From contig NZ_JASDDG010000024.1 of the NCBI RefSeq assembly GCF_030407495.1, positions 1 through 64,000 of the forward strand: a stretch of DNA of 64,000 nucleotides, given 5' to 3'. This DNA comes from Arthrobacter sp. APC 3897 (GTDB lineage: Bacteria > Actinomycetota > Actinomycetes > Actinomycetales > Micrococcaceae). The notes under the pieces were generated by a model. That model saw nothing but the letters and a program-made list of their open reading frames with translations. It had not been told where the DNA came from and did not search any database. Of this stretch, positions 43,433-51,431 are shown piece after piece (the stretch's first letter is position 1; every line of letters starts with the position of its first letter). Made by a program: the position numbers and the translations under genes.

Positions 43433-43491
43433 TTGACACAACACAGCGCGGACCTAGACTTGGGTAACCAAAACAAACTGAAGTCACTTCA
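43433..43491 (+). promoter_or_regulatory. Promoter and operator of crotonase copy B
   Basis: TTGACA (43433-43438), a 16-nt spacer and TAGACT (43455-43460) are followed by the operator AAACTGAAGTCACTTCA (43475-43491). The -35 and -10 hexamers and spacer length equal those of copy A, but the spacer sequence and everything upstream differ, so the duplication boundary lies within the promoter. Confidence 0.75.
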
Positions 43492-44353
43492 TTTTGGGAG
43501 TTGCTTCACCGACGGATGGAAGTGCCATGGCTGTGGAAGACGAGATCCAGTTTGAGCGTGACGGGCACGTGGCCCGGGTGTGGCTGAATCGACCGCATAA
43601 GCGCAATGCCGTGACGGTTGAGGTGCTGGACCGTCTGGATGAGATTATTACCGAGATTGATGCTGACCCGGAGCTGCGGGTGCTGGTGCTGCGGGGGCGT
43701 GAAGGCACGTTCTGCTCGGGCTTTGACCTCGATGCCCTGCAGGCGGATTTCGTGGGTCAGTCCCTGGCCATCGAGGTTGCGGTGAAGTCCGCGAAGGTCT
43801 GTGACCGGCTGTATTCGATGAAGACTCCGTCGGTGGCGGTGTTGGAGGGGTATGTGACCGCCGGTGGGTTCGAGTTGATGATTTCCTGTGACTTTGCCAT
43901 TGCCGATGACGAGGCGAAGATCGGTGATTTCCATATCCGCCGCGGACTCTACGGGGGCGCGGGCCCGATTTACCGGGTGCCGCGGATGATCGGTATCCGC
44001 AAGACCAAGGAGCTGATGCTGACGGGCAAGCTGCTTTCCGGTGTGGAGGCAGCGCAGTGGGACCTGATTAATCTCTCCGCTCCGGCGCATGAGCTGGATA
44101 AGCGGGTGGATGAGTTCATTGCGGATCTGACGGATAAGAGCCCGTTGACGATGTGGATCACCAAGATGACGGTGGATCGGTCCCTGGATGCGGACACGCA
44201 GTCGTTGATGGTTATGGAGCATCTGGCCGTGGGTGTGGTGCTGCAGTCCAATGATGCTGCCGAGGGCGTTTCCGCGTTCCTGGAAAAGCGTGAGCCGGTC
44301 TGGACAGGCAACTAACATGACAGCGGCTCCGGAGAAGAACCGGACGGACGGGG
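43462..44353 (+). repeat. 892-bp perfect direct repeat, copy B
   Basis: Identical to 28348-29239. It ends 37 nt into the OYE-like coding region, so the first 12 residues of that protein are those of the DUF35 protein in copy A. Sequence diverges completely after 44353. Confidence 0.95.
43527..44315 (+). CDS. Enoyl-CoA hydratase family protein, copy B
   Basis: Encodes the same 262 residues as the gene at 28413, with Glu116 present and His136 in place of the second hydratase glutamate. Here it leads an operon with an OYE-like flavoprotein instead of DUF35/Ltp genes, separated by 1 nt. Identity at synonymous positions means the duplication is recent or kept uniform by gene conversion. The second copy puts the same enzyme under the same operator in another transcription unit. 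Confidence 0.87.
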   Translation: MAVEDEIQFERDGHVARVWLNRPHKRNAVTVEVLDRLDEIITEIDADPELRVLVLRGREGTFCSGFDLDALQADFVGQSLAIEVAVKSAKVCDRLYSMKTPSVAVLEGYVTAGGFELMISCDFAIADDEAKIGDFHIRRGLYGGAGPIYRVPRMIGIRKTKELMLTGKLLSGVEAAQWDLINLSAPAHELDKRVDEFIADLTDKSPLTMWITKMTVDRSLDADTQSLMVMEHLAVGVVLQSNDAAEGVSAFLEKREPVWTGN

Positions 44354-46308
44354 ACAGTGCACCCAAGGCTGGCGACCCGGTTCGGATTCGCGGACTTATC
44401 CTCCGAAACCGCCTGACAGCCACAGCTCACGGGCTCGCCGCCGTTAGGGACGGCGAGCCGCTGGAGGGGGATGCCGAGTACTGGGCTCGTCTCTCACGCG
44501 GCGGAGCCTCCATGCTGGTTGCCGGGGCGACTCAGGTGGCCAAGGAATCGCTGTTGCGCCAGCGGTACCTGACGGAGGCCTTTCGCCGCGAGACTCTCCC
44601 CGGCCTGCGCCGCAGGGCTGTGGCCATGAAATCCGGGGGGGCAGTTGCAGCCCTGCAGTTGGGCCATCTCGGACGGGAGACCCTGGGCGCCAACACGAGC
44701 TACGCTTTTGTCTCGCCCAGCGCTGTCAAGTCCCCCCGGGAGCAGACGCCTGTACGGGTTCTTCGGACAGAGGAAATTTCAGATCTGGTCAATGCCTTCA
44801 AAGTATCCGCACGCAATGCGTATGAAGCAGGGTTCGACGTTGTCGAACTTCACGGAGCCCATGGCTACCTCATTGCCAACTTCCTGAATCGTTTGGTCAA
44901 CACGCGCAGTGACCGTTTCGGGGGAGGCGCCGGGCAGCGCATTCTGTTCGTGCAGCAAATCATTGAAGCTATTCGCGGCGTCTCCGGGGACGCTCCTTTG
45001 GGACTGCGTGTGTCAGTTGAGGGTGGTTCGGAAAGCGGGCTGGCCATGGATGACCTGTGCGAGCTGCTGCAGGTGCTGCAGGACCGGGCTCCGGTGGACT
45101 ACATCAACCTCAGTTACGGGGTGCGGGGGCACTATGTGCCGGACATGGCGACGGAGGTTCCCCGGTTAGTTCCAGACAGTGGCAGCTTGCGTTCGGTACT
45201 TGACGTACCACTCATTGTTTCCTCTGCATTCCGCAATTCGGCTTCCATTGACCAAGCACTGTCCTCCAGGTCAGCGGACCTGATCGGTATGGCCCGTGCC
45301 CATATCGCTGATCCGGATTTTGTGGCCAAGATGCTCGGCGGACGTGAATCCGAAATCAGGCCCTGCGTGGCCTGCAACGAGGACTGCCGCGCCTTCGATC
45401 CGACGGCCCTGTGCACCGTGAATCCAGCTTTGGCGCCGCAGGGTGAAACCCTCCGGCCGGCCTCGCCCATTGTCCTCAGGCTTGGACCCACCCGCGTTTC
45501 TCCGCGGCTGGCGGTGGTCGGAGCCGGCCCGGCTGGGCTGGAATGCGCCATCACTGCCGCTGCTGGAGGAGCCGAGGTGGTCCTTTTCGAGGGGGCCGAC
45601 CGTATCGGCGGCCAGTTGCTCACTGCGGCGGCAGGACCGAACCGTTCCGGTTGGTTGAACCTGCTGGAGTTTTACGAGAGTTCGCTGTTGCGCGGCAGGG
45701 TCAACGTCAAACTCGGGGTCCGCGCAGACTCTGCGTCGCTGGAAGGGTTTACCGACGTCGTGCTGGCCCTCGGCGCCCGGGAAGAGGTCGGACCTGTGCC
45801 TGAAGGCGGCACTGTTTGCACCTCCTCCCAGTGGCTGCACGGGAAGCACGGGAGCGGCCGTATTGGGAACATAGTCATTGTCGACGATGGTTTTGGGTGG
45901 TGGACGCTGGTCAGTTCCATCGAGGCGGCCATAGCCAGAGGAGCCGAGCGGATCAGTGTCGTGACCCCGGCGGCAGGGTTCGCCGGGGGCATTCCTGCCG
46001 AGTCAAGGATGCAGTTCCAGGCACGGCTGCAAGGGGTTCCTCTGCATATAATCCCGTTCACTGAGCTTGAGGGTGCTCCTGCTGGCGCGGCCGTCGTCCG
46101 CCACATTTACTCGGGGGAGTCCACCCGCCTCAATGCCAACATTGTGGTAACCGTGGGGTTGCGGGTGCCGCAAACCTTGGCCGTTGCCGGGAGGGATTCA
46201 TCGGTGCGGATAGTCGGCGACGCAGTGATTCCCCGGCGCGTCAGCCATGCGGTCAGCGAGGGCCGCAGGGCAGGACTTGACGTCCTCGCCGCAGCAAAAA
46301 CTCCCTGA
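44317..46308 (+). CDS. OYE / 2,4-dienoyl-CoA reductase-like FMN-FeS-FAD oxidoreductase with acquired N-terminus
   Basis: A 663-residue protein of the FadH (2,4-dienoyl-CoA reductase)/2-enoate reductase family. Order: an OYE-type TIM barrel (IRGLILRNRLTATAHGL, ELHGAHGYLIANFLNRLVN), a 4Fe-4S cysteine cluster CVACNEDC...C (about 350-369), then a FAD/NAD domain (VVGAGPAGLECAIT, about 402). It would reduce an enone, dienoyl-CoA or enoate double bond. The first 12 residues MTAAPEKNRTDG are copied from the DUF35 gene by the 892-bp repeat; the barrel proper begins about 10 residues later. ATG 44317 is 1 nt after the crotonase stop. Confidence 0.85.
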   Translation: MTAAPEKNRTDGDSAPKAGDPVRIRGLILRNRLTATAHGLAAVRDGEPLEGDAEYWARLSRGGASMLVAGATQVAKESLLRQRYLTEAFRRETLPGLRRRAVAMKSGGAVAALQLGHLGRETLGANTSYAFVSPSAVKSPREQTPVRVLRTEEISDLVNAFKVSARNAYEAGFDVVELHGAHGYLIANFLNRLVNTRSDRFGGGAGQRILFVQQIIEAIRGVSGDAPLGLRVSVEGGSESGLAMDDLCELLQVLQDRAPVDYINLSYGVRGHYVPDMATEVPRLVPDSGSLRSVLDVPLIVSSAFRNSASIDQALSSRSADLIGMARAHIADPDFVAKMLGGRESEIRPCVACNEDCRAFDPTALCTVNPALAPQGETLRPASPIVLRLGPTRVSPRLAVVGAGPAGLECAITAAAGGAEVVLFEGADRIGGQLLTAAAGPNRSGWLNLLEFYESSLLRGRVNVKLGVRADSASLEGFTDVVLALGAREEVGPVPEGGTVCTSSQWLHGKHGSGRIGNIVIVDDGFGWWTLVSSIEAAIARGAERISVVTPAAGFAGGIPAESRMQFQARLQGVPLHIIPFTELEGAPAGAAVVRHIYSGESTRLNANIVVTVGLRVPQTLAVAGRDSSVRIVGDAVIPRRVSHAVSEGRRAGLDVLAAAKTP

Positions 46309-46461
46309 TTTGCGCGTTCGGAGGCAAAGGGTTGCCGTCGTCGCACTGGATCCTGGAAGGCTCGGCATGACGGATGTCAGGCCGGGCCGGATACCGGATT
46401 TCTGCCGTTATGCGCGCGTCTGGGCGCGGCGGAGATGGCCGATTCACATCATGAAAGGTGA

Positions 46462-46507
46462 TTGACATTACACATTTCGACAACTAGCTTTCTAACTGAC
46501 ATCAGTT
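46462..46507 (+). promoter_or_regulatory. Promoter and operator of the ABC-transporter operon
   Basis: TTGACA (46462-46467), a 17-nt spacer and TAGCTT (46485-46490) form a strong promoter. AACTGACATCAGTT (46494-46507), an AACTGA/TCAGTT inverted repeat, starts 3 nt after the -10 box. The 344-bp gap from 46309 to 46652 otherwise shows no gene. Confidence 0.7.
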
Positions 46508-46652
46508 CAGTTTCAGTAAGGTTTTCGGTCGTTGAATGGTGTCGGAATGGTCGATTCGGGAAGTGCTGGAAGGCAACCCGACACAAGGTTTCACCCGTTC
46601 AATCAACAACGGAGAACCTCATTAGAGGTTCCGAGGGAAAGCTCGTGCACAA

Positions 46653-47690
46653 ATGAGATCACTCACGAAAGTGGTTGCAACTCTCGCGATCGCCGCGTCA
46701 ACGTTCTGCCTGGCGGCTTGCGGGGGGAGTGCGGCGTCGTCCGGTCCGGTGGAGGGAACCTGGGACGACGTCGTGAAGGCAGCGAACGAAGAGGGCAAGG
46801 TGATGCTCTACTCGACGCAGAAGCCGGCCAATCTGGAGGCGCTGAAGGCGGCTTTCCATGCCGAATACCCCGAGATCACCATGGAGATCGTTCGCGGAAC
46901 CGATGCTGAAATCACTCCCCGGATCGAGACCGAGAAGAAGACCGGCAAGGGTGTCGCTGACGTTCATATGCTCACGGACGCCCCCTGGATCGAGAACGCG
47001 GCAGCTTCAGGTGCCTATTCGGCCGATTTGCTCGGCCCTGAACTGGATTCGCCGGCTTATGTGCCCGATAAGAGCGTCATAAAGGACCGCTTTTGCCTCG
47101 TGAGTGCAGCGGTGTTTGGGCTGGGATGGAACACGGATGCGGTACCTGGCGGCTTGAATACTCCACAAGACCTTCTGGACCCCGCGTTCAAGGGCAAAAT
47201 CGGCATTGTAAACCCGACCGGAATTGCCTCCTATGTGGATCTTTACCGCTACTACGCCAAAACCTACGGCGAGGATTACTGGGAGCAACTGGCCGCTCTG
47301 GAACCTCGCATCTATCCGAGCGCGTTGGGGGTGGCTCAGGCACTGACCTCCGGTGAGGTCGTCGTGACTCCCTCAGTGCAGCCATTGGTTACCGAAGTCG
47401 AGGCCGGTGCACCGGTCGACTGGAAACTGCAGGACAGTTTTTGGGGTACCCCTTGGTACGCCCATGTCGTAGCCATCGCTCCGCATCCGAACGCAGCGCA
47501 GGTCCTGGCGGACTTCATGGTGACCACCGAGGGACAAACGGCCCTCAATTCAGGTTATGCAGCTGCCCTTCCCGATATCCCCGAAGCCGTGGCGGTAGCT
47601 CAGGACATTGCCTCCCCCGACGCCGCGAACCTGACCCCGGAAAAGGTTGAACAGTATTCCGAGGAGTGGCAGAAGCTCTTCCAGCGCTGA
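46653..47690 (+). CDS. ABC-transporter substrate-binding lipoprotein (Fe3+/putrescine-type family)
   Basis: A 345-residue extracellular binding protein with a lipoprotein signal peptide: a charged start, a hydrophobic stretch and lipobox LAAC (20-23, lipidated Cys23). The mature part (EEGKVMLYSTQKPANLEALKAAFHAEYP, GLGWNTDAVPGGLNTPQDLLDPAFKGKIGI) is typical of the ferric/putrescine/phosphonate-type family. Iron uptake is not implied: it is encoded with catabolic SDR genes and an island operator, so an organic acid is the more likely ligand. It supplies the importer at 48524-51411. Confidence 0.85.
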   Translation: MRSLTKVVATLAIAASTFCLAACGGSAASSGPVEGTWDDVVKAANEEGKVMLYSTQKPANLEALKAAFHAEYPEITMEIVRGTDAEITPRIETEKKTGKGVADVHMLTDAPWIENAAASGAYSADLLGPELDSPAYVPDKSVIKDRFCLVSAAVFGLGWNTDAVPGGLNTPQDLLDPAFKGKIGIVNPTGIASYVDLYRYYAKTYGEDYWEQLAALEPRIYPSALGVAQALTSGEVVVTPSVQPLVTEVEAGAPVDWKLQDSFWGTPWYAHVVAIAPHPNAAQVLADFMVTTEGQTALNSGYAAALPDIPEAVAVAQDIASPDAANLTPEKVEQYSEEWQKLFQR

Positions 47691-47739
47691 CCCTCGAGAT
47701 GGAAATCCGACCCCCAGAATTTCGGAAGAGAGCGACAGC

Positions 47740-48522
47740 ATGAATGAAGCGGCAAAGAAGTTCAGCGGAACCACGGTATTGGTTACGGGTGCATCGAAGG
47801 GAATCGGTGGTGCCTGCGCAAGGTTGTTTGCGCAGCACGGCGCAACAGTGTGGCTGACTGACATAGACGATGCGGCCGGCACAGAACTCTCCTGCGTCCT
47901 CGGGCCGAACACCTATTTTCGGCATCTTGACGTGACGGCAGAATCCGAGTGGGAGTCCTTGCTGCTGGAGATCAACGAGACTGGCCAACAGATCGACGTC
48001 CTTGTGAACAGCGCCGGCGCTGCCATCAAGGCGCCATTGCTTGAAACCTCCCTGGATCAGTTTCGAGCGATGCTGGAGCTGAACCTAGTTGGGACCTTCC
48101 TGGGAACCAAGTCTGTCGCAGGACAGATGCGGGCCGGCGGTTCGATCATCAATCTCGCATCGTTGCGGGGTGTGCTGGCGACCGCAGAACTCGGAGCCTA
48201 CGGTGCATCAAAGTTCGGAGTTCGGGCGCTGACGAAGGTTGCCGCGCTTGAATTGGCTGACCGCGGAATCCGCGTTAATGCCGTTTGCCCGGGAAGTATT
48301 GACACCCAGATCTCCGCTTCGCCGGGCTTTGCTGACGATGACGTCGAGGCTTATATCCAAACCATCCCCATGCAGCGCCGGGGCACGCCCGAGGAAGTGG
48401 CGAAAGTCATTCTCTTCCTGGCAGGAGAGGACAGCGGCTATGTCACAGGGACCGACATCCTCGTGGACGGCGGCACCGCCGCCGGCGCCCGTACTCCGAA
48501 AAAATCAACCCAGAAGGTATGA
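47740..48522 (+). CDS. Short-chain dehydrogenase/reductase
   Basis: A 260-residue SDR inserted between ABC genes: TGASKGIGGACARLF, TDIDDA (NAD-type aspartate), NSAG, Ser/Tyr/Lys in NLASLRGVLATAELGAYGASKFG, VCPGSIDTQ and VTGTDILVDGG. ATG 47740 follows GAAGAGAG. The ATPase gene starts 1 nt after its stop, so it is part of the transporter operon and probably acts on the imported compound at once. Confidence 0.88.
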   Translation: MNEAAKKFSGTTVLVTGASKGIGGACARLFAQHGATVWLTDIDDAAGTELSCVLGPNTYFRHLDVTAESEWESLLLEINETGQQIDVLVNSAGAAIKAPLLETSLDQFRAMLELNLVGTFLGTKSVAGQMRAGGSIINLASLRGVLATAELGAYGASKFGVRALTKVAALELADRGIRVNAVCPGSIDTQISASPGFADDDVEAYIQTIPMQRRGTPEEVAKVILFLAGEDSGYVTGTDILVDGGTAAGARTPKKSTQKV

Positions 48523-48523
48523 G

Positions 48524-49687
48524 ATGACCTCCAAATTCAGAGTTTCCGGTCTCACGAAATCCTATGGATCGAACATCGTCGTCGACCAGCTCGACCTGGA
48601 AATTGAAGAGGGTGAATTCCTGGTTCTGCTGGGACCCAGCGGTTGCGGCAAGACGACGACGCTGCGCTGCCTGGCCGGTCTGGAGACCCCGCAGGACGGC
48701 ACCATAACGTTTAAGGACCGGATGGTCTTTGACGGACAAAGCCACCTGAACGTGCCGGCGCACAAACGGAACATTGGCATGGTCTTTCAGTCGTATGCGC
48801 TGTGGCCGCATATGACGGTGCGGAAAAACATCGGGTATCCACTCAAAGTCCGGAATATGAAACAGGACATCGACAGCGGTGCAATTGAAGCAGCAGCCGA
48901 GATGGTGGACTGCGGTAAGCTGCTCGACCGTTATCCTTCCCAACTTAGCGGCGGCCAGCAGCAGCGTGTAGCCGTTGCCCGCGGGCTGGTGTCCCGTCCG
49001 GATCTGGTCCTCTTCGACGAACCGCTCAGCAACCTTGATGCCCGGCTGCGTGACCAGGTGCGGTCACAAATTCATCAGTTGCACCAGAAACTTGGCTTCA
49101 CTGCCGTTTTTGTCACTCATGACCAGTCCGAGGCCTTCGCTCTCGGAGACCGCCTCGCAATCATGAAGTCCGGAAAGATCGAGCAATACGATGCTCCGGA
49201 GCATGTATTCGAGAATCCGGTGTCTGAATACGTTGCGGCATTCATCGGGATGGGTAACCGGCTCGAGCTGCGGAACGGTCACGACGGCTGGATGACATCG
49301 GCAAGCGATCCGATTGATTTGAAGCGGGCCGCCGTTCGTGGACTGGCAGATGAGGGCGCCACTGCAGTGGCCCGTTTCCGCCCGGATGACCTGACGCTGC
49401 ACCGGTCCATGAATGAGGTCCCAGCTGGAAACGTTTCGCTTCACGCCGAATTGGTGACGTATGAGTACGGCGGCAGGCATTTTGACGTCACCGTGAAAAC
49501 CGGCACCGAGGAATTGACGCTGCGCGCGAATGCTTATGAACACAGCGCAGCCCTTCGCGCGAGCAAACCAGGTGAACCGATGGTCGTGAGCTTTTCCCCG
49601 TCGGCGTTGCGGGTATTCGCTGCCAACACGGGGGACGCTGCCGCGGCAAGGCAGCTCACAGCAGTGCCTGCCGAGGCGGCAGCCTGA
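48524..49687 (+). CDS. ABC-transporter ATP-binding protein
   Basis: A 387-residue ATPase: Walker [11 protein letters not shown] (36-45), Q-loop FQSYALWPH, signature LSGGQQQR (about 141-148), Walker B LVLFDEP (about 162-168), D-loop and H-loop [10 protein letters not shown]-terminal TOBE domain (about 245-375) matches the FbpC/PotA/UgpC type. ATG 48524 is 1 nt after the SDR stop; the stop overlaps the permease start by 1 nt (TGATG). Confidence 0.92.
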   Translation: MTSKFRVSGLTKSYGSNIVVDQLDLEIEEGEFLVLLGPSGCGKTTTLRCLAGLETPQDGTITFKDRMVFDGQSHLNVPAHKRNIGMVFQSYALWPHMTVRKNIGYPLKVRNMKQDIDSGAIEAAAEMVDCGKLLDRYPSQLSGGQQQRVAVARGLVSRPDLVLFDEPLSNLDARLRDQVRSQIHQLHQKLGFTAVFVTHDQSEAFALGDRLAIMKSGKIEQYDAPEHVFENPVSEYVAAFIGMGNRLELRNGHDGWMTSASDPIDLKRAAVRGLADEGATAVARFRPDDLTLHRSMNEVPAGNVSLHAELVTYEYGGRHFDVTVKTGTEELTLRANAYEHSAALRASKPGEPMVVSFSPSALRVFAANTGDAAAARQLTAVPAEAAA

Positions 49688-51411
49688 TGGCAATCCTGTC
49701 CACGGAACGGCCGTCGACGGCGTCGACGACACCGGCGCACCGGCACAAGGGGATCCCTGTACATTGGCGGGCACGGATTTGGTATGGGGCTCTGTTGGTC
49801 GTTCTTGCCTACTTGGTCCTGTTGCCGATGGTCCGGTTGCAGCTGCTGGCTTTCGAGAACGATGCCCAGGGTTACCGTACCCAGTACGGCCGCTATGACA
49901 TCGCCCAGACAATCGGAACAACGGTCGCCTTTGCGCTTGGATCATTGGTTATCGCAATGGTGCTGGGCACACTGCTGGCGTTTGCGGCGAGCAGGCTGCC
50001 AGCCAAGGCGGGTTTTTTGCGCGTTATCCCTATTCTGCCGATCGTGATGCCCTCGGTGGCCAATATCGTCGGCTGGGCGTTCCTGCTCTCGCCGGGGCCA
50101 GGTTACCTTAACGTCCTGCTGCGAATGCTCCCGTGGTGGAACGGATCCGACACCGGACCCATCGATGTCTATACCTTGCCGTGGATCATCATCCTGACTG
50201 GATTCGGCTTGACGTCGTTCGTCTACTTGTTCGTCAACTCCGGGATGGAAAGTATCAGCTCAGAACATCTTGAAGCTGCCCAGGTTAGTGGATCATCAAG
50301 CCTCGGCGTGTTCTTCAGGGTGCTGCTGCCATTGCTTCGGCCGTCCCTGATCTACGGCGGCGGCATCGCGTTCCTCCTGGGACTCGGGCAGTTCACTGGC
50401 CCGCTGCTGCTCGGACAAAACAGCGGTGTGAAGGTACTGACAACCGAAATGTACCGACGGGTCTCGGAATCACCGTCCGATTTCGCGGCAGCGGCAGCGG
50501 CCGGCTCGCCGCTGGTCATCTTCGGCATTGCCTTGGTTTTGATCCAGAAGGCGATGCTCGGTGATCAGACCCGGTTTGTCACGCACGGCGGCAAGGCTTT
50601 TGCGCCCCCGACAGGCAAAGGTACATGGGCCACAATTACCATCTCATTGTTCGCGTTGGTTTCATTGGTGATCCCCATGGTGGGCCTCATCATCGTTTCG
50701 CTGACGCCGTATTGGTCTGGATCACTCTCCTGGAGCCTCCTCACCCTGGACAACTTTCGCGTGCTGTTTGCCACGGATGCGATCGTCGAATCCGTGGTGA
50801 CCAGCGTCCTGACATCCCTGGGAGCGGTGGCCATCTGCGTACCCATCGGATATCTGATGGCCAATCTGCTCGTCCGCGGGCGGCGGTTTAGGATCCTTGC
50901 AATGATCGCCGACCTGATCACGGCCCTGCCGCTGTCCGTCCCGGCGGTTATCTTTGGTGTCGGGTTCCTGCTGACCTACACAGAACCGCCGTTCATCCTG
51001 TATGGCACCCGCACAGTCATCGTCCTGGTCTACATCGTGCTGATGCTGCCTTTCGCAACACGGATGCAGATGACCTCGATGCTTGCACTGGGCAACACCT
51101 ATACGGAGGCCTCGGCAACCAGCGGAGCGTCCCCGTTCGTGACGAACATCAGGATCATGCTCCCACTGATGCGCCCGACTATTCTGAGCGCCGTCGCACT
51201 GATGTTCATCCTGCTGACACACGAGTTCGCCGCATCACTGCTGGTGCGTTCCTCGACCACCCAGGTGATGGGCACATTGCTGTACGACATGTGGCAGAAC
51301 GGCACCTATCCGCTGGTGGCCGCAATGGCACTGCTGATGACAGCTGTGACAACGGCAGGCGTTGGCGTTGCCATGTTGATCGGCGGCCGCAACGTGCTCA
51401 GCAAACTGTGA
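49687..51411 (+). CDS. ABC-transporter permease, fused two-module (FbpB-like)
   Basis: A 574-residue membrane protein with two BPD-transporter permease halves (about 65-290 and 345-565), each ending in an EAA-like cytoplasmic loop (EHLEAAQVSGSSSLGVFFRVLLP; TYTEASATSGASPFVTNIRIMLP). The single fused permease with about 12 helices is the FbpB/ThiP arrangement and pairs with the binding protein and ATPase upstream. It completes the importer; the substrate is probably the island's growth compound. Confidence 0.9.
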   Translation: MAILSTERPSTASTTPAHRHKGIPVHWRARIWYGALLVVLAYLVLLPMVRLQLLAFENDAQGYRTQYGRYDIAQTIGTTVAFALGSLVIAMVLGTLLAFAASRLPAKAGFLRVIPILPIVMPSVANIVGWAFLLSPGPGYLNVLLRMLPWWNGSDTGPIDVYTLPWIIILTGFGLTSFVYLFVNSGMESISSEHLEAAQVSGSSSLGVFFRVLLPLLRPSLIYGGGIAFLLGLGQFTGPLLLGQNSGVKVLTTEMYRRVSESPSDFAAAAAAGSPLVIFGIALVLIQKAMLGDQTRFVTHGGKAFAPPTGKGTWATITISLFALVSLVIPMVGLIIVSLTPYWSGSLSWSLLTLDNFRVLFATDAIVESVVTSVLTSLGAVAICVPIGYLMANLLVRGRRFRILAMIADLITALPLSVPAVIFGVGFLLTYTEPPFILYGTRTVIVLVYIVLMLPFATRMQMTSMLALGNTYTEASATSGASPFVTNIRIMLPLMRPTILSAVALMFILLTHEFAASLLVRSSTTQVMGTLLYDMWQNGTYPLVAAMALLMTAVTTAGVGVAMLIGGRNVLSKL

Positions 51412-51431
51412 CGATCGAAAGGCCGGCTGGG

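Noticed and set aside
43056-43487. Open frames on both strands in the gap after the TetR gene
   Set aside because: Pro/Arg/Gly-rich translations without family features or good start sites; the promoter of crotonase copy B runs through their ends.
44233-44316. An upstream in-frame start for the OYE-like gene inside the crotonase gene
   Set aside because: It would add 28 residues translated from the crotonase gene in another frame; ATG 44317 is 1 nt after the crotonase stop, as in copy A.
28348-44353. The 892-bp repeats as ends of a composite transposon
   Set aside because: There is no transposase, no terminal inverted repeats and no target-site duplication, and the repeat carries a metabolic gene and ends inside a coding region. 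Homologous or illegitimate duplication fits better.
41011-46308. Calling the island a steroid-degradation cluster
   Set aside because: KstD-like, Ltp2-like, FadE and TetR genes recall steroid catabolism, but hallmark ring-degradation genes (HsaABCD, KshAB) are absent, and the kinase/ACAD10-11 module is not part of the known steroid pathway.
46653-51411. Iron-uptake ABC transporter
   Set aside because: Family resemblance only. The operon contains two SDR genes and an island-type operator and no siderophore genes or iron box was seen there, so an organic substrate is favoured.
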